From an uncultured Alphaproteobacteria bacterium (GTDB lineage Bacteria; Pseudomonadota; Alphaproteobacteria; Rs-D84): DNA of 59,080 bases. Shown here one piece after another: positions 8,171 to 18,511 of this stretch. The notes beneath the pieces were generated by a model. It was not told the origin of the DNA. It made no database searches and saw only the letters and a program-made list of their open reading frames with translations. Where the stretch lies: NCBI GenBank assembly GCA_944389235.1, contig CALXLO010000005.1, forward strand, positions 1 through 59,080. The letters are read 5' to 3'. How positions within the stretch are numbered: the stretch's first letter is position 1; the number at the start of each line of letters is the position of its first letter. The translations under genes and the position numbers were made by a program.

Positions 8171-8941
8171 CTATTCATCTGCGTTTTTCAACAAATTTTG
8201 CGCAGATTGCAATGCGTTCCAAACATCGCGCTTTGCCGCAGGTTTTAATATCAAATAATTCGGGTGAAAAATCGGAATCAAATGCGCCCCAGATGTATGT
8301 GTAATTGCAACCCCGTGCCCATGTGGCAAAGAAATATTGCCGATTTCAGATGCTGCCACTGCGCCCAATGTTAAAATCAGTTGCGGATTCAAAAATTCTA
8401 AAATTCTGTTAACAAATGGGCGTGCTAAATCCAGTTCATCACGCGTTGGTGTGCGCCCCCCGGGGGTACGCCAAAACACTAATGGTACCAGTGATACATT
8501 TTCACGCGACATACCAATTGCGTTCAGCATTTTATCCAGTAATTCACCCGTGGCACCAGACAATATTCGTCCAGATGCGTCGTCATCAGCGCCGGGAACA
8601 TCTGTTATTATAACCATCCCGTTTGGTTCTGGTGCAATATGTGCCAAAACAACATTTGTTGCCCCAGAACGCAAAGGATGACAAAATTCCGCAATCATGC
8701 GTTGCAGTGAATTAATGTCTGTGGGTCGCGCCGCCATTGCCGCGGCGGTATCTGGCGACATTTGGTGTGTTGGCGCAATTGGTGGTACAATTGATGTCTG
8801 GGTGCGCGATAATTGTGGTGCGTTGGGCTGGGCATCTGGTGTACTGGTAATATTTTCAGCATTGCGTAAAACCATTGGCGTATCATCCAGTTCCCACAAA
8901 ACCCCAGCCATTTGCAAATCTTGCAATTCAGAATTATTCAT
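8171..8941 (-). CDS. Uracil-DNA glycosylase family 4-like protein, divergent
   Basis: Protein of 256 aa with a UDG superfamily domain in the C-terminal two-thirds: TDVPGADDDASG in place of the usual GEAPG block, then VFWRTPGGRTPT, LILTLGAVAASEI and IFHPNYLI (motif with His-Pro). The four Fe-S cysteines of family 4 are almost all missing; only FCHPL keeps one. The N-terminal 80 residues are low complexity, Pro/Thr-rich and probably disordered. It may still remove uracil, or it may be a binding-only relative. Gene lies alone between infC and pal. Confidence 0.75.
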   Translation of the reverse strand: MNNSELQDLQMAGVLWELDDTPMVLRNAENITSTPDAQPNAPQLSRTQTSIVPPIAPTHQMSPDTAAAMAARPTDINSLQRMIAEFCHPLRSGATNVVLAHIAPEPNGMVIITDVPGADDDASGRILSGATGELLDKMLNAIGMSRENVSLVPLVFWRTPGGRTPTRDELDLARPFVNRILEFLNPQLILTLGAVAASEIGNISLPHGHGVAITHTSGAHLIPIFHPNYLILKPAAKRDVWNALQSAQNLLKNADE

Positions 8942-9019
8942 TTTTTGAATTTCCTTGATTTTTTTACCATTTTAATATAGACTAAAACACGAGCAACAGA
9001 AACTCAAGGGAGTATTTTC

Positions 9020-9436
9020 ATGAAAATAAAAAACTTTGCTATGTTGGCCGGTGTTGCCGGTTTGTTGGCGGCATGCGGTGGTTCAACAATTGTTGAACCG
9101 GCGGACTTGAATGACCAACGCGTATATTTTGCGTTTGATTCTTCGGAAATTTCTGATGAAGCACGCGATAACCTGTTGGGTCAGTCGCTGTATATGAAGA
9201 ATCATGGTGATGTCAAGATTCAAATTGCTGGTAATTGCGACGAACGCGGTTCCACAGAATATAACTTGGCATTGGGTGCGCGTCGTGCAAACGCAGCCAA
9301 AGAAGTTTTGGTTAACGACGGTATTGACCCGGCCCGTATTTCTACAATTTCTTATGGTAAAGAACGCCCATTGGTCCAGGGTACTGGCGAAGAAGTTTGG
9401 AAATGGAATCGTAATGCCACAACAACAGTTAAATAA
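9020..9436 (+). CDS. pal: Peptidoglycan-associated lipoprotein Pal
   Basis: Outer-membrane lipoprotein of the Tol-Pal system, 138 aa. Signal peptide with lipobox LLAAC (Cys19). The OmpA-like domain shows VYFAFDSSEIS, GNCDERGSTEYNLALGARRA and ISTISYGKERPL, the peptidoglycan-binding set of residues. The family form is usually slightly longer (about 150-170 aa), so the linker is short. The tolB and tolQRA genes are not adjacent. AAGGGAG precedes the ATG with a spacing of about nine bases. Confidence 0.93.
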   Translation: MKIKNFAMLAGVAGLLAACGGSTIVEPADLNDQRVYFAFDSSEISDEARDNLLGQSLYMKNHGDVKIQIAGNCDERGSTEYNLALGARRANAAKEVLVNDGIDPARISTISYGKERPLVQGTGEEVWKWNRNATTTVK

Positions 9437-9454
9437 TTATTGTTTAATTGTAAA

Positions 9455-9484
9455 GAAAACACCGGCATTTGCCGGTGTTTTTTA
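9455..9484. terminator. Bidirectional intrinsic terminator (CCGGCATTTGCCGG)
   Basis: The hairpin ACACCGGCATTTGCCGGTGT (core 9462-9475) is followed by a T-run. It serves pal and the convergent accC. Confidence 0.85.
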
Positions 9485-9497
9485 TATATTTTTTAAT

Positions 9498-10904
9498 TTA
9501 TTTTTTTGTTTTTGATTGACCAGAACTTTTTTTCTGTTTTGTTCCGGCTTTTTTGTTATTTTCGCTGGTTAAAAAAGATTCCAGCCAATGATTGTCAAAG
9601 TTCAATGTTTTTACATCACGATTCCGCAACAGTTTTTGCTGCAACGGTATAGTGGTTTTAACACCTTCTATGACAAACTCGTCCAATGCACGGTCTGCAC
9701 GCATGATACATGCCGGTCGTGATTGTGCATGAACAATTAACTTTGCAATCATAGAATCATATGTCGGCGGGATTGTGTACCCAGTGTAAACTGCACTGTC
9801 TACGCGCACCCCCAGTCCCCCAGATGGTGCATATAAAGTAATTTTTCCCGGATTGGGGGTAAAGTTTTCTGGGTCTTCGGCATTGATACGAAATTCAATC
9901 GCATGTCCATGTGGAACAACATTTGATTGGGTATACCCCAACTTTTCCCCCGCAGCGATTCGGATTTGTTCACGCACCAAGTCCACGCCATAAACCATTT
10001 CTGTAACTGGGTGTTCAACCTGTAACCGTGTATTCATTTCCAAGAAATAGAATTTACCGTCTTCAAACATAAATTCAAATGTTCCAGCATTTACATAACC
10101 CATTTTCTTGGCAGCGTTTTTGCATACCTCTATCATATCATCGCGTTGCTTTTGCGTCAGGATGGCGGCGGGGCATTCTTCCATAACCTTTTGATTTTTG
10201 CGTTGCAACGAACAATCGCGTTCGCCAAAAATTACGACATTGCCATGCGAATCGCCCAAGACCTGAAATTCGATATGACGCGGATGTAATAACAGTTTTT
10301 CCATATACAGTGTGTCATCGCCGAAACCAGATTTTGCCTCATTTTTTGTCATCTGGAACGCTTCGGCCATATCATCTGCACTCATTACCGGACGGATACC
10401 GCGTCCACCGCCACCTGCGGCAGCCTTTAACATTACAGGGTATCCGATGTTTTCCGCCCACGCGTATGCGTCATCTAATGTTTCAACAGCGCCATCAGAA
10501 CCGGGTACCACGGGCAATCCGCATTTTATTGCAGTTTGTTTGGCGTTAACCTTGTCGCCCATTTTTTCAATCATTGCCGCAGACGGTCCAATCCAGATTA
10601 AACCATGCTGTTCAACCTTTTGCGCAAAGTCAGCGCGTTCGGATAAAAAACCATACCCTGGGTGAATTGCGTCGGCATTTGTTAACAGCGCAGCTGTTAA
10701 AATCGCAGATTCGTTCAAATAAGAATCTTTGGATGGTGCCGGTCCAATACATACAGATTCGTCAGCCAGTTGAACATGCATCGCATTTTTATCCGCAGTT
10801 GAATAAACTGCGACCGTGCGTATGCCCATATCGCGGCACGCGCGAATAATACGCAATGCAATTTCACCGCGATTAGCAATTAAAACTTTTTTTATCTGAG
10901 ACAT
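9498..10904 (-). CDS. accC: Acetyl-CoA carboxylase biotin carboxylase subunit
   Basis: Carboxylates biotin on BCCP using ATP and bicarbonate, first step of fatty acid synthesis. 468 aa, with the biotin carboxylase N-domain ([20 protein letters not shown]), the ATP-grasp glycine loop [11 protein letters not shown], catalytic [14 protein letters not shown] and the C-domain. A Lys/Ser/Gln-rich tail of about 22 residues (starting [13 protein letters not shown]) exceeds the usual length of about 450. It starts two bases after accB ends, so it is co-transcribed. Confidence 0.96.
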   Translation of the reverse strand: MSQIKKVLIANRGEIALRIIRACRDMGIRTVAVYSTADKNAMHVQLADESVCIGPAPSKDSYLNESAILTAALLTNADAIHPGYGFLSERADFAQKVEQHGLIWIGPSAAMIEKMGDKVNAKQTAIKCGLPVVPGSDGAVETLDDAYAWAENIGYPVMLKAAAGGGGRGIRPVMSADDMAEAFQMTKNEAKSGFGDDTLYMEKLLLHPRHIEFQVLGDSHGNVVIFGERDCSLQRKNQKVMEECPAAILTQKQRDDMIEVCKNAAKKMGYVNAGTFEFMFEDGKFYFLEMNTRLQVEHPVTEMVYGVDLVREQIRIAAGEKLGYTQSNVVPHGHAIEFRINAEDPENFTPNPGKITLYAPSGGLGVRVDSAVYTGYTIPPTYDSMIAKLIVHAQSRPACIMRADRALDEFVIEGVKTTIPLQQKLLRNRDVKTLNFDNHWLESFLTSENNKKAGTKQKKSSGQSKTKK

Positions 10905-10906
10905 TT

Positions 10907-11359
10907 TTATTCAATAACAATTATTGGTTGATCAAATTCTACTGCTTGGCCATCGGAAACCAGAATTTCTTTGACAACGCCGTCTTTATCAGATTTAATC
11001 GGATTAAATGTTTTCATGGCTTCTATCAATGCGACGGTATCGCCGGCCTTGATATGTGCCCCAACCGATGTAAACGGCTTAGCGCCAGGTTCTGGTGCCA
11101 GATATGCGACCCCAACCATTGGTGATTTCAGTGCGTATCCACTAATTTTATCATCGCCCCCCGCAGGTTCGCTGTTTGTATTTTTGGATTCAGATGATAC
11201 CGGAAAGTTCGGCATAGCGACCGCGGCGGTCTGTTGTTTGGACAAATGAATATGCTTGCGATAAACACCGAACAAAAACTGGCGTTCCAAGTCTAATTCT
11301 GTAATTCCCATTTCATCCATAATTTTTGACATGGATTCTACGGTTGCACGAAATGACAT
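10907..11359 (-). CDS. accB: Biotin carboxyl carrier protein of acetyl-CoA carboxylase
   Basis: BCCP, 150 aa. The N-terminal dimer-forming helix segment is followed by a Ser/Asn/Glu linker (about 50-70) and a biotinyl domain. The biotinylation site is EAMKTF, Lys116. It accepts CO2 from AccC. Here VIEAMK is LIEAMK and the thumb is PKPFTSVGAHIKAG-like, normal for the family. First gene of the accBC operon; rnpA-yidD lies upstream on the same strand, 75 bases away. Confidence 0.95.
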   Translation of the reverse strand: MSFRATVESMSKIMDEMGITELDLERQFLFGVYRKHIHLSKQQTAAVAMPNFPVSSESKNTNSEPAGGDDKISGYALKSPMVGVAYLAPEPGAKPFTSVGAHIKAGDTVALIEAMKTFNPIKSDKDGVVKEILVSDGQAVEFDQPIIVIE

Positions 11360-11434
11360 TTTATATCCTTTATTATATTAACCTTGCATCAATTTTTTCA
11401 TGTGCCTGAAATTTTACCACAATCGTTGCGTATG

Positions 11435-11686
11435 TCAAGGGACTGGGTCATATCCAAATCCACCGCCCGGTCGACAGCGTAATATTCGTCGCAAGCCCAT
11501 TATCGTACCACGCAATACACCGTATTTTTCAATGGCGCATGCGGTATATTCGCTGCACGATGGGACAAACCGACATGCAGCCCGTCCGCCGATAAATGGC
11601 GATATGCACGACTGATACATTCGCACCAAAGATATCGCGGCGCGGCGCGATACAGATATATGATTTTTATTGCTGGTGTTCGGCAT
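11435..11686 (-). CDS. yidD: Membrane protein insertion efficiency factor YidD
   Basis: Small amphipathic membrane-associated protein, 83 aa from ATG at 11686. Family motifs: LVRMYQSCISPFIGG, CRFVPSCSEYTACAIEKYG and RILRCRPGGGFGYDPVP. It overlaps the end of rnpA by 20 bases, the standard rnpA-yidD arrangement. A longer in-frame start exists inside rnpA but gives residues without family similarity. yidC, which usually follows, is absent. Confidence 0.92.
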   Translation of the reverse strand: MPNTSNKNHISVSRRAAISLVRMYQSCISPFIGGRAACRFVPSCSEYTACAIEKYGVLRGTIMGLRRILRCRPGGGFGYDPVP

Positions 11687-12017
11687 TGTGTGTTTTCTTG
11701 ATATAGTGCAGCGCTTTGCGCATGGCGACACGACCATCTGTTCGTTTGGCAATCAGTATCGGATGTCGTGCGATAAATATATAGTCCATATCATCACACA
11801 TTCGCCATTCGTTAAATCTAATCCAATCGCGCAACAGGCGCTTTGCACGGTTTCTGTCCACGGCATGACGAAATGTTCGTTTGGTTGCAACGATACCGTA
11901 TTTTGGGTTATCTGGATGCTTAACAGGCTTGGCGCGCACAAAAAAATATACGCTGCGCGCATTCAGGTCTTGGTCTGTTATTGCAAAATCAATATGTTTT
12001 TTTATTGTGTCTCGCAT
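11667..12017 (-). CDS. rnpA: Ribonuclease P protein component
   Basis: Basic protein subunit of RNase P, 116 aa, needed for tRNA 5' maturation. It shows the RNR box in HAVDRNRAKRLLRDW, plus KYGIVATKRTFRHA upstream of it, and DYIFIARH. Length is normal. In most bacteria rpmH (L34) sits immediately upstream; the 120 bases upstream here encode no L34. Confidence 0.9.
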   Translation of the reverse strand: MRDTIKKHIDFAITDQDLNARSVYFFVRAKPVKHPDNPKYGIVATKRTFRHAVDRNRAKRLLRDWIRFNEWRMCDDMDYIFIARHPILIAKRTDGRVAMRKALHYIKKTHNAEHQQ

Positions 12018-12080
12018 AGGGTATATATTATCATAATATTTATATAAGCAAATAAAAAAGCATTTTTGTATTATGGCGGC

Positions 12081-13186
<1,106 letters not shown>

Positions 13187-13188
<2 letters not shown>

Positions 13189-13219
13189 AAAAACACCGGC
13201 AAATGCCGGTATTTTTTTA
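13187..13219. terminator. Bidirectional intrinsic terminator (CCGGCAAATGCCGG)
   Basis: Core palindrome 13196-13209 with flanking A and T runs between convergent mreB and gpsA. Confidence 0.85.
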
Positions 13220-13220
13220 T

Positions 13221-14087
13221 TTATTTTAATCTCATCTTTTGTTGCATTTCAATTAATACAGGTGTTTCTATATTCAAATTTTTTGCGCGTTGAATTAATC
13301 CAGATAACGCAAATATACCTTCGACTGTACCAACCGGGGCATTTCCATGCGCGATTGCCATGCCACCTGCGAAATTACGACTGGTTTCAGATGTCGCAGA
13401 TAAAAACAAGTCCCCTATTCCGCATAAATCCAAGAAAGTACGCATTTGCGCGCCAGATGCCATACCGATTTCAACAACTTCGTTCCATGCGCGTGTAAAT
13501 ATCATTGCGCGTTCATTTTCACCCGCCGCTGCCACAGAATTATAACCACATATTAACGCAACTGCATTTTTCCCAACACCACATATTTCTGCACCAATAA
13601 CATCACTGCTGGGGTTTATATACAGCATACTTAATATCTGGGTTCCAATTTCAACAACAGATTGTGGACCGGCCAGTGTGCTGCCTGTGGGGATGTTGTG
13701 TGCAACCTCGGCCGCGAACTGAGGACCAGATAACACACCAAAATTTGTCGCACCTGGCATTTCAGTGCGGATTATTTCTGACATAAAATCACCTGTTGCC
13801 AGTTCTGCACCCTTGGTACAAATAATAATCGGCTGATTTTTATAGTACTGACATGCACTGCGTATTGTTTCGCGAAAGAATGCCCCTGGGGTTACAATTA
13901 GCCACGCATCACACGCACTTAATTTCGCCATGTCGCGCGATATTTGTATATTTTCTGGTAATTCTATGCCATCAAATTGCTTATATTCACCATCGTATGA
14001 CCATAAAATAACATCTGACCCGCCGCGTGCAGCACAAATTGCTAATGCTGTCCCCCACGCGCCGGCACCAATTACACCGACATTCAT
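13221..14087 (-). CDS. gpsA: Glycerol-3-phosphate dehydrogenase [NAD(P)+]
   Basis: Reduces dihydroxyacetone phosphate to sn-glycerol 3-phosphate for phospholipid synthesis. The Rossmann motif is GAGAWGTALA (7-16). CTKGAEL and SGPQFAAEV are the GpsA active-site blocks, and the later ETSRNFAGG is the phosphate-binding block. 288 aa against the usual 320-340; shortening is spread over the N- and C-terminal parts. Its start overlaps the end of the upstream TPR gene by 4 bases (ATGA). Confidence 0.92.
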   Translation of the reverse strand: MNVGVIGAGAWGTALAICAARGGSDVILWSYDGEYKQFDGIELPENIQISRDMAKLSACDAWLIVTPGAFFRETIRSACQYYKNQPIIICTKGAELATGDFMSEIIRTEMPGATNFGVLSGPQFAAEVAHNIPTGSTLAGPQSVVEIGTQILSMLYINPSSDVIGAEICGVGKNAVALICGYNSVAAAGENERAMIFTRAWNEVVEIGMASGAQMRTFLDLCGIGDLFLSATSETSRNFAGGMAIAHGNAPVGTVEGIFALSGLIQRAKNLNIETPVLIEMQQKMRLK

Positions 14088-15700
14088 TTCAATTTCCTTA
14101 ATTTCTTTTCCAGATTTGGCACAACAACCAATCCATCATCAGATAATTCAATGGCGCGCATATACGCATCGCGTGCCAGTTTTTCATCATCCAGTGCGAC
14201 ATATAAATCGCCCAGGTGTTCAAACAGCGACGAACAAGACGCAGCAATTTCCCCAACCCGTTCCAGTATTTCCAGTGCCGCAACCGGTCCTTCGCGAACA
14301 ACAACAACACTGCCCAGTGTATCCCACGCCATGATATTTGTTGGGTCTTGCTTTACCAACATCATTGCGTAATCATACGCGTTTTCTATTTCGCGCCCCT
14401 GGGCCGCCCAAATTTTTGCCTGTAATGCTAGTATCTCTGCATCCAGTGGCAAAACCGCCGACGCATCATACAAATCAGATTGTGCTGCGTCTAAATCGCC
14501 GAAAGTATAATATATTTGTGCCCTGCTTTTGGTAAAAAATGCACGCCCTATTTCATTCAGATTTTCATCTGCCAGTGCCGCATCTATTACACGCAGTGCC
14601 GCACGCCGATTTCCGTTTTGAACATTATGTGCAACCAGTTTACTAACCGCCGGCACAAACAGCGGATTTTCACGCGTTGCGCGTTCCAGTGCGTCTATAT
14701 CACCCTTTTTATCAGCGGTACGCAAGACAGCGAATAAATAAAACGGGCTGGTTGGTGATATCTTATTAAAATATGTTTCATAATCACCAACATTATTATA
14801 AAAAAATTGCCCCAGATAGTAATTAACTGCATCACTGTGCTGGCCAAAATCTGGGCCTGTTAATTGCGCGAAACGCAATAACAGCATTGCTAAATCCGAA
14901 TACATCATTATCTGGGTATGCGACACAGTTTGAACCAAACTGAACGCCAGTTGGTTTGCATAGCCGTCAAACATAGACCATTCGGGAACATCATCATAAT
15001 CCAGCATAAATAAACCGCCTGGGCGTGATGTAAATTCATCATGCAGTGTACGCGCTGCATCGTCCATATTATTATGTTCATAGAACGACATTACATACAT
15101 ATAATCGTTCATATTCATAAAATCTGTGCTGACACTTGCAAATTCGTCTGCGGCATGTTTAATATCGCCATTTTGTGCATAAATTTGACCGCTGATAAAA
15201 TGTTGCCAAGATTCGTTTGTGGGTAATAATTTTATAAACTTTAATGCCGATTTTGTTCGGTCTGTTGCAACAGATGACCACACACGCAGCGGTGCTGCCA
15301 ACGCAGATTCGTCTTTCTTGTGGCGTTCGTATAATTTCGCCCAATCACCCTGTTGCACTAAATGGGCATCATAAATTAATCGTGATGCAGTGGTCTTTTC
15401 ATCAGCCAATATTTCTACACCATCTGGCATATATCCGCTTAAAAAATCAGCCAAGAATTTTGTCGATTGAACTGTGGCATATTCTATTTCATTTAATTGA
15501 CCGGCAAATTTTGCAGCATTTGCAAAATCGTTTACATATATTGCATGTTGCGCCGCCAAGAATGCGCCATATTGTGTTGTCGGATATTCGTGATGCGCAT
15601 TGTTATTATGACCCGATACATAATACCATATTGCGCCACCTGCCACAGCGACAGCAGCCAATAACACAGCACCAATAAATAAAGTTTCTGTTTTTCTCAT
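14084..15700 (-). CDS. Membrane-anchored TPR-repeat protein, unknown role
   Basis: Protein of 538 aa with one N-terminal membrane helix (about 8-27) and an otherwise periplasmic/soluble helical-repeat body. TPR-like repeats are clearest in the C-terminal third, with the tell-tale AYDYAMMLVKQDPTNIMAWD and LFEHLGDLYVALDD stretches. It may act as a scaffold for envelope proteins; the sequence does not show which. Co-transcribed with gpsA (4-base overlap). Divergent from rsmG, with only 26 bases between the two starts. Confidence 0.75.
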   Translation of the reverse strand: MRKTETLFIGAVLLAAVAVAGGAIWYYVSGHNNNAHHEYPTTQYGAFLAAQHAIYVNDFANAAKFAGQLNEIEYATVQSTKFLADFLSGYMPDGVEILADEKTTASRLIYDAHLVQQGDWAKLYERHKKDESALAAPLRVWSSVATDRTKSALKFIKLLPTNESWQHFISGQIYAQNGDIKHAADEFASVSTDFMNMNDYMYVMSFYEHNNMDDAARTLHDEFTSRPGGLFMLDYDDVPEWSMFDGYANQLAFSLVQTVSHTQIMMYSDLAMLLLRFAQLTGPDFGQHSDAVNYYLGQFFYNNVGDYETYFNKISPTSPFYLFAVLRTADKKGDIDALERATRENPLFVPAVSKLVAHNVQNGNRRAALRVIDAALADENLNEIGRAFFTKSRAQIYYTFGDLDAAQSDLYDASAVLPLDAEILALQAKIWAAQGREIENAYDYAMMLVKQDPTNIMAWDTLGSVVVVREGPVAALEILERVGEIAASCSSLFEHLGDLYVALDDEKLARDAYMRAIELSDDGLVVVPNLEKKLRKLK

Positions 15701-15726
15701 GTGAAAGTTATGCTACAATAAACTTT

Positions 15727-16287
15727 ATGAATAATAAAGAAAAATTTGACCGATACGAATCATTATTGCGACAATGGTCGAAACGCATGAATCTGGTTGC
15801 CCCCAGTACACTGGATGATATAAAAACGCGCCACTTTGCCGATTCTGCGCAACTGGCAGATGTTTTGCCAAAAAATGCGCACATCGTTGATTTGGGCAGT
15901 GGCGCTGGCTTTCCTGGGGTTGTATTGGCAATAATGGGGTGGCGTGTTACATGTATTGAATCAATTAATAAAAAGGTTTTATTTTTATCTGATGTCAAAG
16001 AAAAACTGGGGTTAGATAATTTGACAATATATCACGGTCGTGTGGAAAACTTTGTCGCCACCCTGCCCCACGAAAATAAAAATATAGTTTTTACTGCACG
16101 CGCATTTGCGCCATTGGTTAAAATCTTGGATTATGTTGCAAAAACAAAGCGGCCAATTTTCTTGCTAAAAGGCCGGCAAATACCGGCAGAAATTGATGTC
16201 GCAAAACAATATTACAAGTTTGATTATGAATTGATACCATCTAAAACCGGCGACGGATACATTGTTATTATCAAAAATTGCCGGTAA
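15727..16287 (+). CDS. rsmG: 16S rRNA m7G527 methyltransferase RsmG
   Basis: Methylates G527 in 16S rRNA using SAM. 186 aa, with the family opening (KFDRYESLLRQWSKRMNLVAPST) and SAM motif VDLGSGAGFPGVVLA. The catalytic-side FTARAFAPL block is present. TACAAT ends eight bases before the ATG, so the message may be nearly leaderless. The classic mnmG-rsmG-parA-parB order is partly kept: rsmG precedes parAB, but mnmG is 16 kb away. Confidence 0.95.
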   Translation: MNNKEKFDRYESLLRQWSKRMNLVAPSTLDDIKTRHFADSAQLADVLPKNAHIVDLGSGAGFPGVVLAIMGWRVTCIESINKKVLFLSDVKEKLGLDNLTIYHGRVENFVATLPHENKNIVFTARAFAPLVKILDYVAKTKRPIFLLKGRQIPAEIDVAKQYYKFDYELIPSKTGDGYIVIIKNCR

Positions 16288-16300
16288 TTTCACATGAAAT
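16287..16300. promoter_or_regulatory. parS-like palindrome, ATTTCACATGAAAT
   Basis: One mismatch to the core of the broadly conserved ParB site TTTCACGTGAAA. Lies between rsmG and parA, where parS sites are common. Confidence 0.55.
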
Positions 16301-16368
16301 AAACTATAATATTTTGATTTTACTTACTTTTTATATTTAGGATAAAACTTGTTTCTTGTGTGAGTTTT

Positions 16369-16382
16369 ATTTCATATGAAAT
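16369..16382. promoter_or_regulatory. Perfect palindrome ATTTCATATGAAAT, second parS-like site
   Basis: Perfect 14-base inverted repeat, 82 bases from the first. It differs from the classic parS core at the two central positions. The pair may bind ParB or autoregulate parA. Confidence 0.45.
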
Positions 16383-16434
16383 ATGTTATAATATATTGAA
16401 AACAGTTGATTTTTGTGTATGAAAATATATTGTC

Positions 16435-16464
16435 TTGACCGAATCGTTGACGATATTGTATTCT
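16435..16464 (+). promoter_or_regulatory. Possible parA promoter
   Basis: TTGACC, 18 bases, TATTCT. The -10 is a partial match. The parA ATG lies about 32 bases beyond. Confidence 0.4.
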
Positions 16465-16495
16465 GAATTTGTTAACAAAAGGGGAATTTATATCT

Positions 16496-17269
16496 ATGGC
16501 GTATATTATTGCATTTGCAAATCAAAAGGGCGGGGTGGGCAAAACCACAACGGCTGTAAACCTGGGGGCTTCGTTGGCGGGAATAAAAAAACGCGTATTG
16601 TTAATTGACCTGGATTCCCAGGGAAATGCCGGTACAGGTCTGGGGTTTGTCCGCAGTGCGCACCCACAAAGTGTTTATGGGGTTATTACAGGTTCTGCAC
16701 CAGCATCTGATAATGTGTTGTCTACCGCGGTGCCGGGGTTGCATATTATGCCGGCATCACCGAAATTGGCAGCAGTGGAAAATTATTTGTTGGATGACGA
16801 AGGGGGAATATACAGTCTGCGTGACGCGTTGCGTCCATTACAGAACCATTATGATTATATATTAATTGATTGTCCGCCGGCAATGGGTGCATTAACAATG
16901 AATGCATTGGCCGCAGCAAACAGTGTTATTATACCATTACAGCCGGAATTTTATGCACTGGAAGGAATTACGCATTTGATTAACAATATTAATGGTATTC
17001 GTAATAAATGGAACCCGGAACTGGGGATTTTGGGAATATTGTTGACCATGTATGATAAACGATACGGTCAAACCAGTGCTGTCGAAGACCAAGTTCGCAA
17101 GACATTTGGTGATATTGTTTTCAAAACAGTTATTCCGCGTAATGTCCGTGTGTCTGAGGCACCCAGTCATGGTCAACCAGCATTGTTTTATGCATTTAAT
17201 TCACCCGGTGCACAGGCATACTTGCGTGTCGCGACCGAGGTTGTTCAACGCTTAGAAAAAGAGGAATAA
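16496..17269 (+). CDS. parA: Chromosome partitioning ATPase ParA
   Basis: Deviant Walker A ATPase that drives segregation of ParB-parS complexes, 257 aa. P-loop is QKGGVGKTT (10-18); LLIDLDSQGNAGTGLG and YILIDCPPAMG are the A' and Walker B motifs. The ATG at 16496 is preferred to an upstream in-frame start because MAYIIAFANQKGG matches the family. parB follows after three bases. Confidence 0.95.
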   Translation: MAYIIAFANQKGGVGKTTTAVNLGASLAGIKKRVLLIDLDSQGNAGTGLGFVRSAHPQSVYGVITGSAPASDNVLSTAVPGLHIMPASPKLAAVENYLLDDEGGIYSLRDALRPLQNHYDYILIDCPPAMGALTMNALAAANSVIIPLQPEFYALEGITHLINNINGIRNKWNPELGILGILLTMYDKRYGQTSAVEDQVRKTFGDIVFKTVIPRNVRVSEAPSHGQPALFYAFNSPGAQAYLRVATEVVQRLEKEE

Positions 17270-17272
17270 GAT

Positions 17273-18151
17273 ATGGCATCAAAATTTGGACTGGGACGCG
17301 GTCTGGCAGATTTGCAACAAGAAATGGAAAATATACCAGATATATCGGTGCTGGCGGCCGGTGGGCGTGTTGTTGTAAAGCAAATTCCACTGATTCAAAT
17401 TGGGGCAAATCCAGACCAGCCGCGCAAAACATTTTCAGATGCAGAATTGGCAGAATTGGCGGCATCAATCAAAGAAAAAGGGGTTTTACAACCGATTTTA
17501 TTGCGTGCGGTTGATGGGCGGCCATATATGTATGAAATTGTCGCAGGCGAACGCCGCTATCGTGCCAGTAAAATGGCGGGGTTGACAGAAATTCCGGCAT
17601 TGGTAAAAAGTATTACCCCAGAAAACGCGATGGAAATCGCGCTGATTGAAAATGTCCAGCGTGAAAATTTGAACCCAATAGAAGAAGCCGCCGCGTATAA
17701 AAATATAATGGACAAGTGCGGGTATGAGCTGGCTGATGTTGCGCGATTAATTGGCAAGTCAGACAGTTATATCAGAAATATTATGCGTTTGGATAGTTTA
17801 CCGGCTGATGTAAAAAAAATGGTTGCAGATGGCGAATTATCTGCATCGCATGCGCGCACAATTGCGGTCGCAGAAAATCCAACAGAATTGGCGCATCGGA
17901 TTATAAATAAAAAAATGTCTGTGGCAGATACAGAAAAAATGGTGAAAGTTGCCACGCGGCGCGCATCTGGTCGTGCGTATTCGTCAAAAACAATAGACGA
18001 TGCAACCGTGCGTGATATTGAATCGCGCCTGTCATCTGCGTTGGGGGTGTCTGTTACGCTGCGTGAAAAACGCGGTGGGGCAGGGCAAATTATTTTATCA
18101 TTTGCGACCCGAACACAAATGCAAGATTTGGTAGATAAATTAACCAGATAA
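17273..18151 (+). CDS. parB: Chromosome partitioning protein ParB
   Basis: CTP-dependent DNA clamp protein that loads at parS, 292 aa. ParB/Srx domain with NPDQPRKTFSDAEL, CTP-binding arginine patch GERRYRASKMAG and IENVQRENLNPIEEA. A helix-turn-helix follows (DVARLIGKSDSYIRNIMRL), then a C-terminal dimerisation segment. Same operon as parA; a terminator follows. Confidence 0.95.
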   Translation: MASKFGLGRGLADLQQEMENIPDISVLAAGGRVVVKQIPLIQIGANPDQPRKTFSDAELAELAASIKEKGVLQPILLRAVDGRPYMYEIVAGERRYRASKMAGLTEIPALVKSITPENAMEIALIENVQRENLNPIEEAAAYKNIMDKCGYELADVARLIGKSDSYIRNIMRLDSLPADVKKMVADGELSASHARTIAVAENPTELAHRIINKKMSVADTEKMVKVATRRASGRAYSSKTIDDATVRDIESRLSSALGVSVTLREKRGGAGQIILSFATRTQMQDLVDKLTR

Positions 18152-18157
18152 ATCATA

Positions 18158-18190
18158 ATAAAAAAAGCCGGCATTTACCGGCTTTTTTGA
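18158..18190 (+). terminator. Intrinsic terminator of parAB (GCCGGCATTTACCGGC)
   Basis: Palindrome 18167-18182 with one wobble pair, A-run before and T6 after. Same family as the other CCGGC hairpins. Confidence 0.85.
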
Positions 18191-18295
18191 TACTTTTTAT
18201 TTAGTGTTGCAATATAAGTATATTTTCAGTTTATTTTATTTGCCTTTTTAGGATTCTTTTTGTATGTTTTTTGTGTAAAAACGCAGGGGACGATT

Positions 18296-18499
18296 ATGGA
18301 CGAAAAAAAATTATCGTTTGAAGACGCTTATAAACAACTGGCTGATTTAGTAAAAAAGATGGAATCTGGTGAATTACCGTTGGCGGATTCTGTGGCTGCA
18401 TACGAACAAGGAATTAAATTAAAAGCATATTGTGAACAGTTGTTAAAAGAAGCAGAATTAAAAATAGAAACTTTGAAAGTTGGTCCAGAACAAGCATAA
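18296..18499 (+). CDS. xseB: Exodeoxyribonuclease VII small subunit
   Basis: Small helical subunit of exonuclease VII, 67 aa. Family signature LSFEDAYKQLADLVKKMESG, then LPLADSVAAYEQGIKL. Start taken at MDEKK (18296) after AGGGGA; a longer frame start gives no similarity. xseA is not in the window. mutS starts 12 bases after the stop. Confidence 0.93.
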   Translation: MDEKKLSFEDAYKQLADLVKKMESGELPLADSVAAYEQGIKLKAYCEQLLKEAELKIETLKVGPEQA

Positions 18500-18511
18500 A
18501 TGGATTAAATC

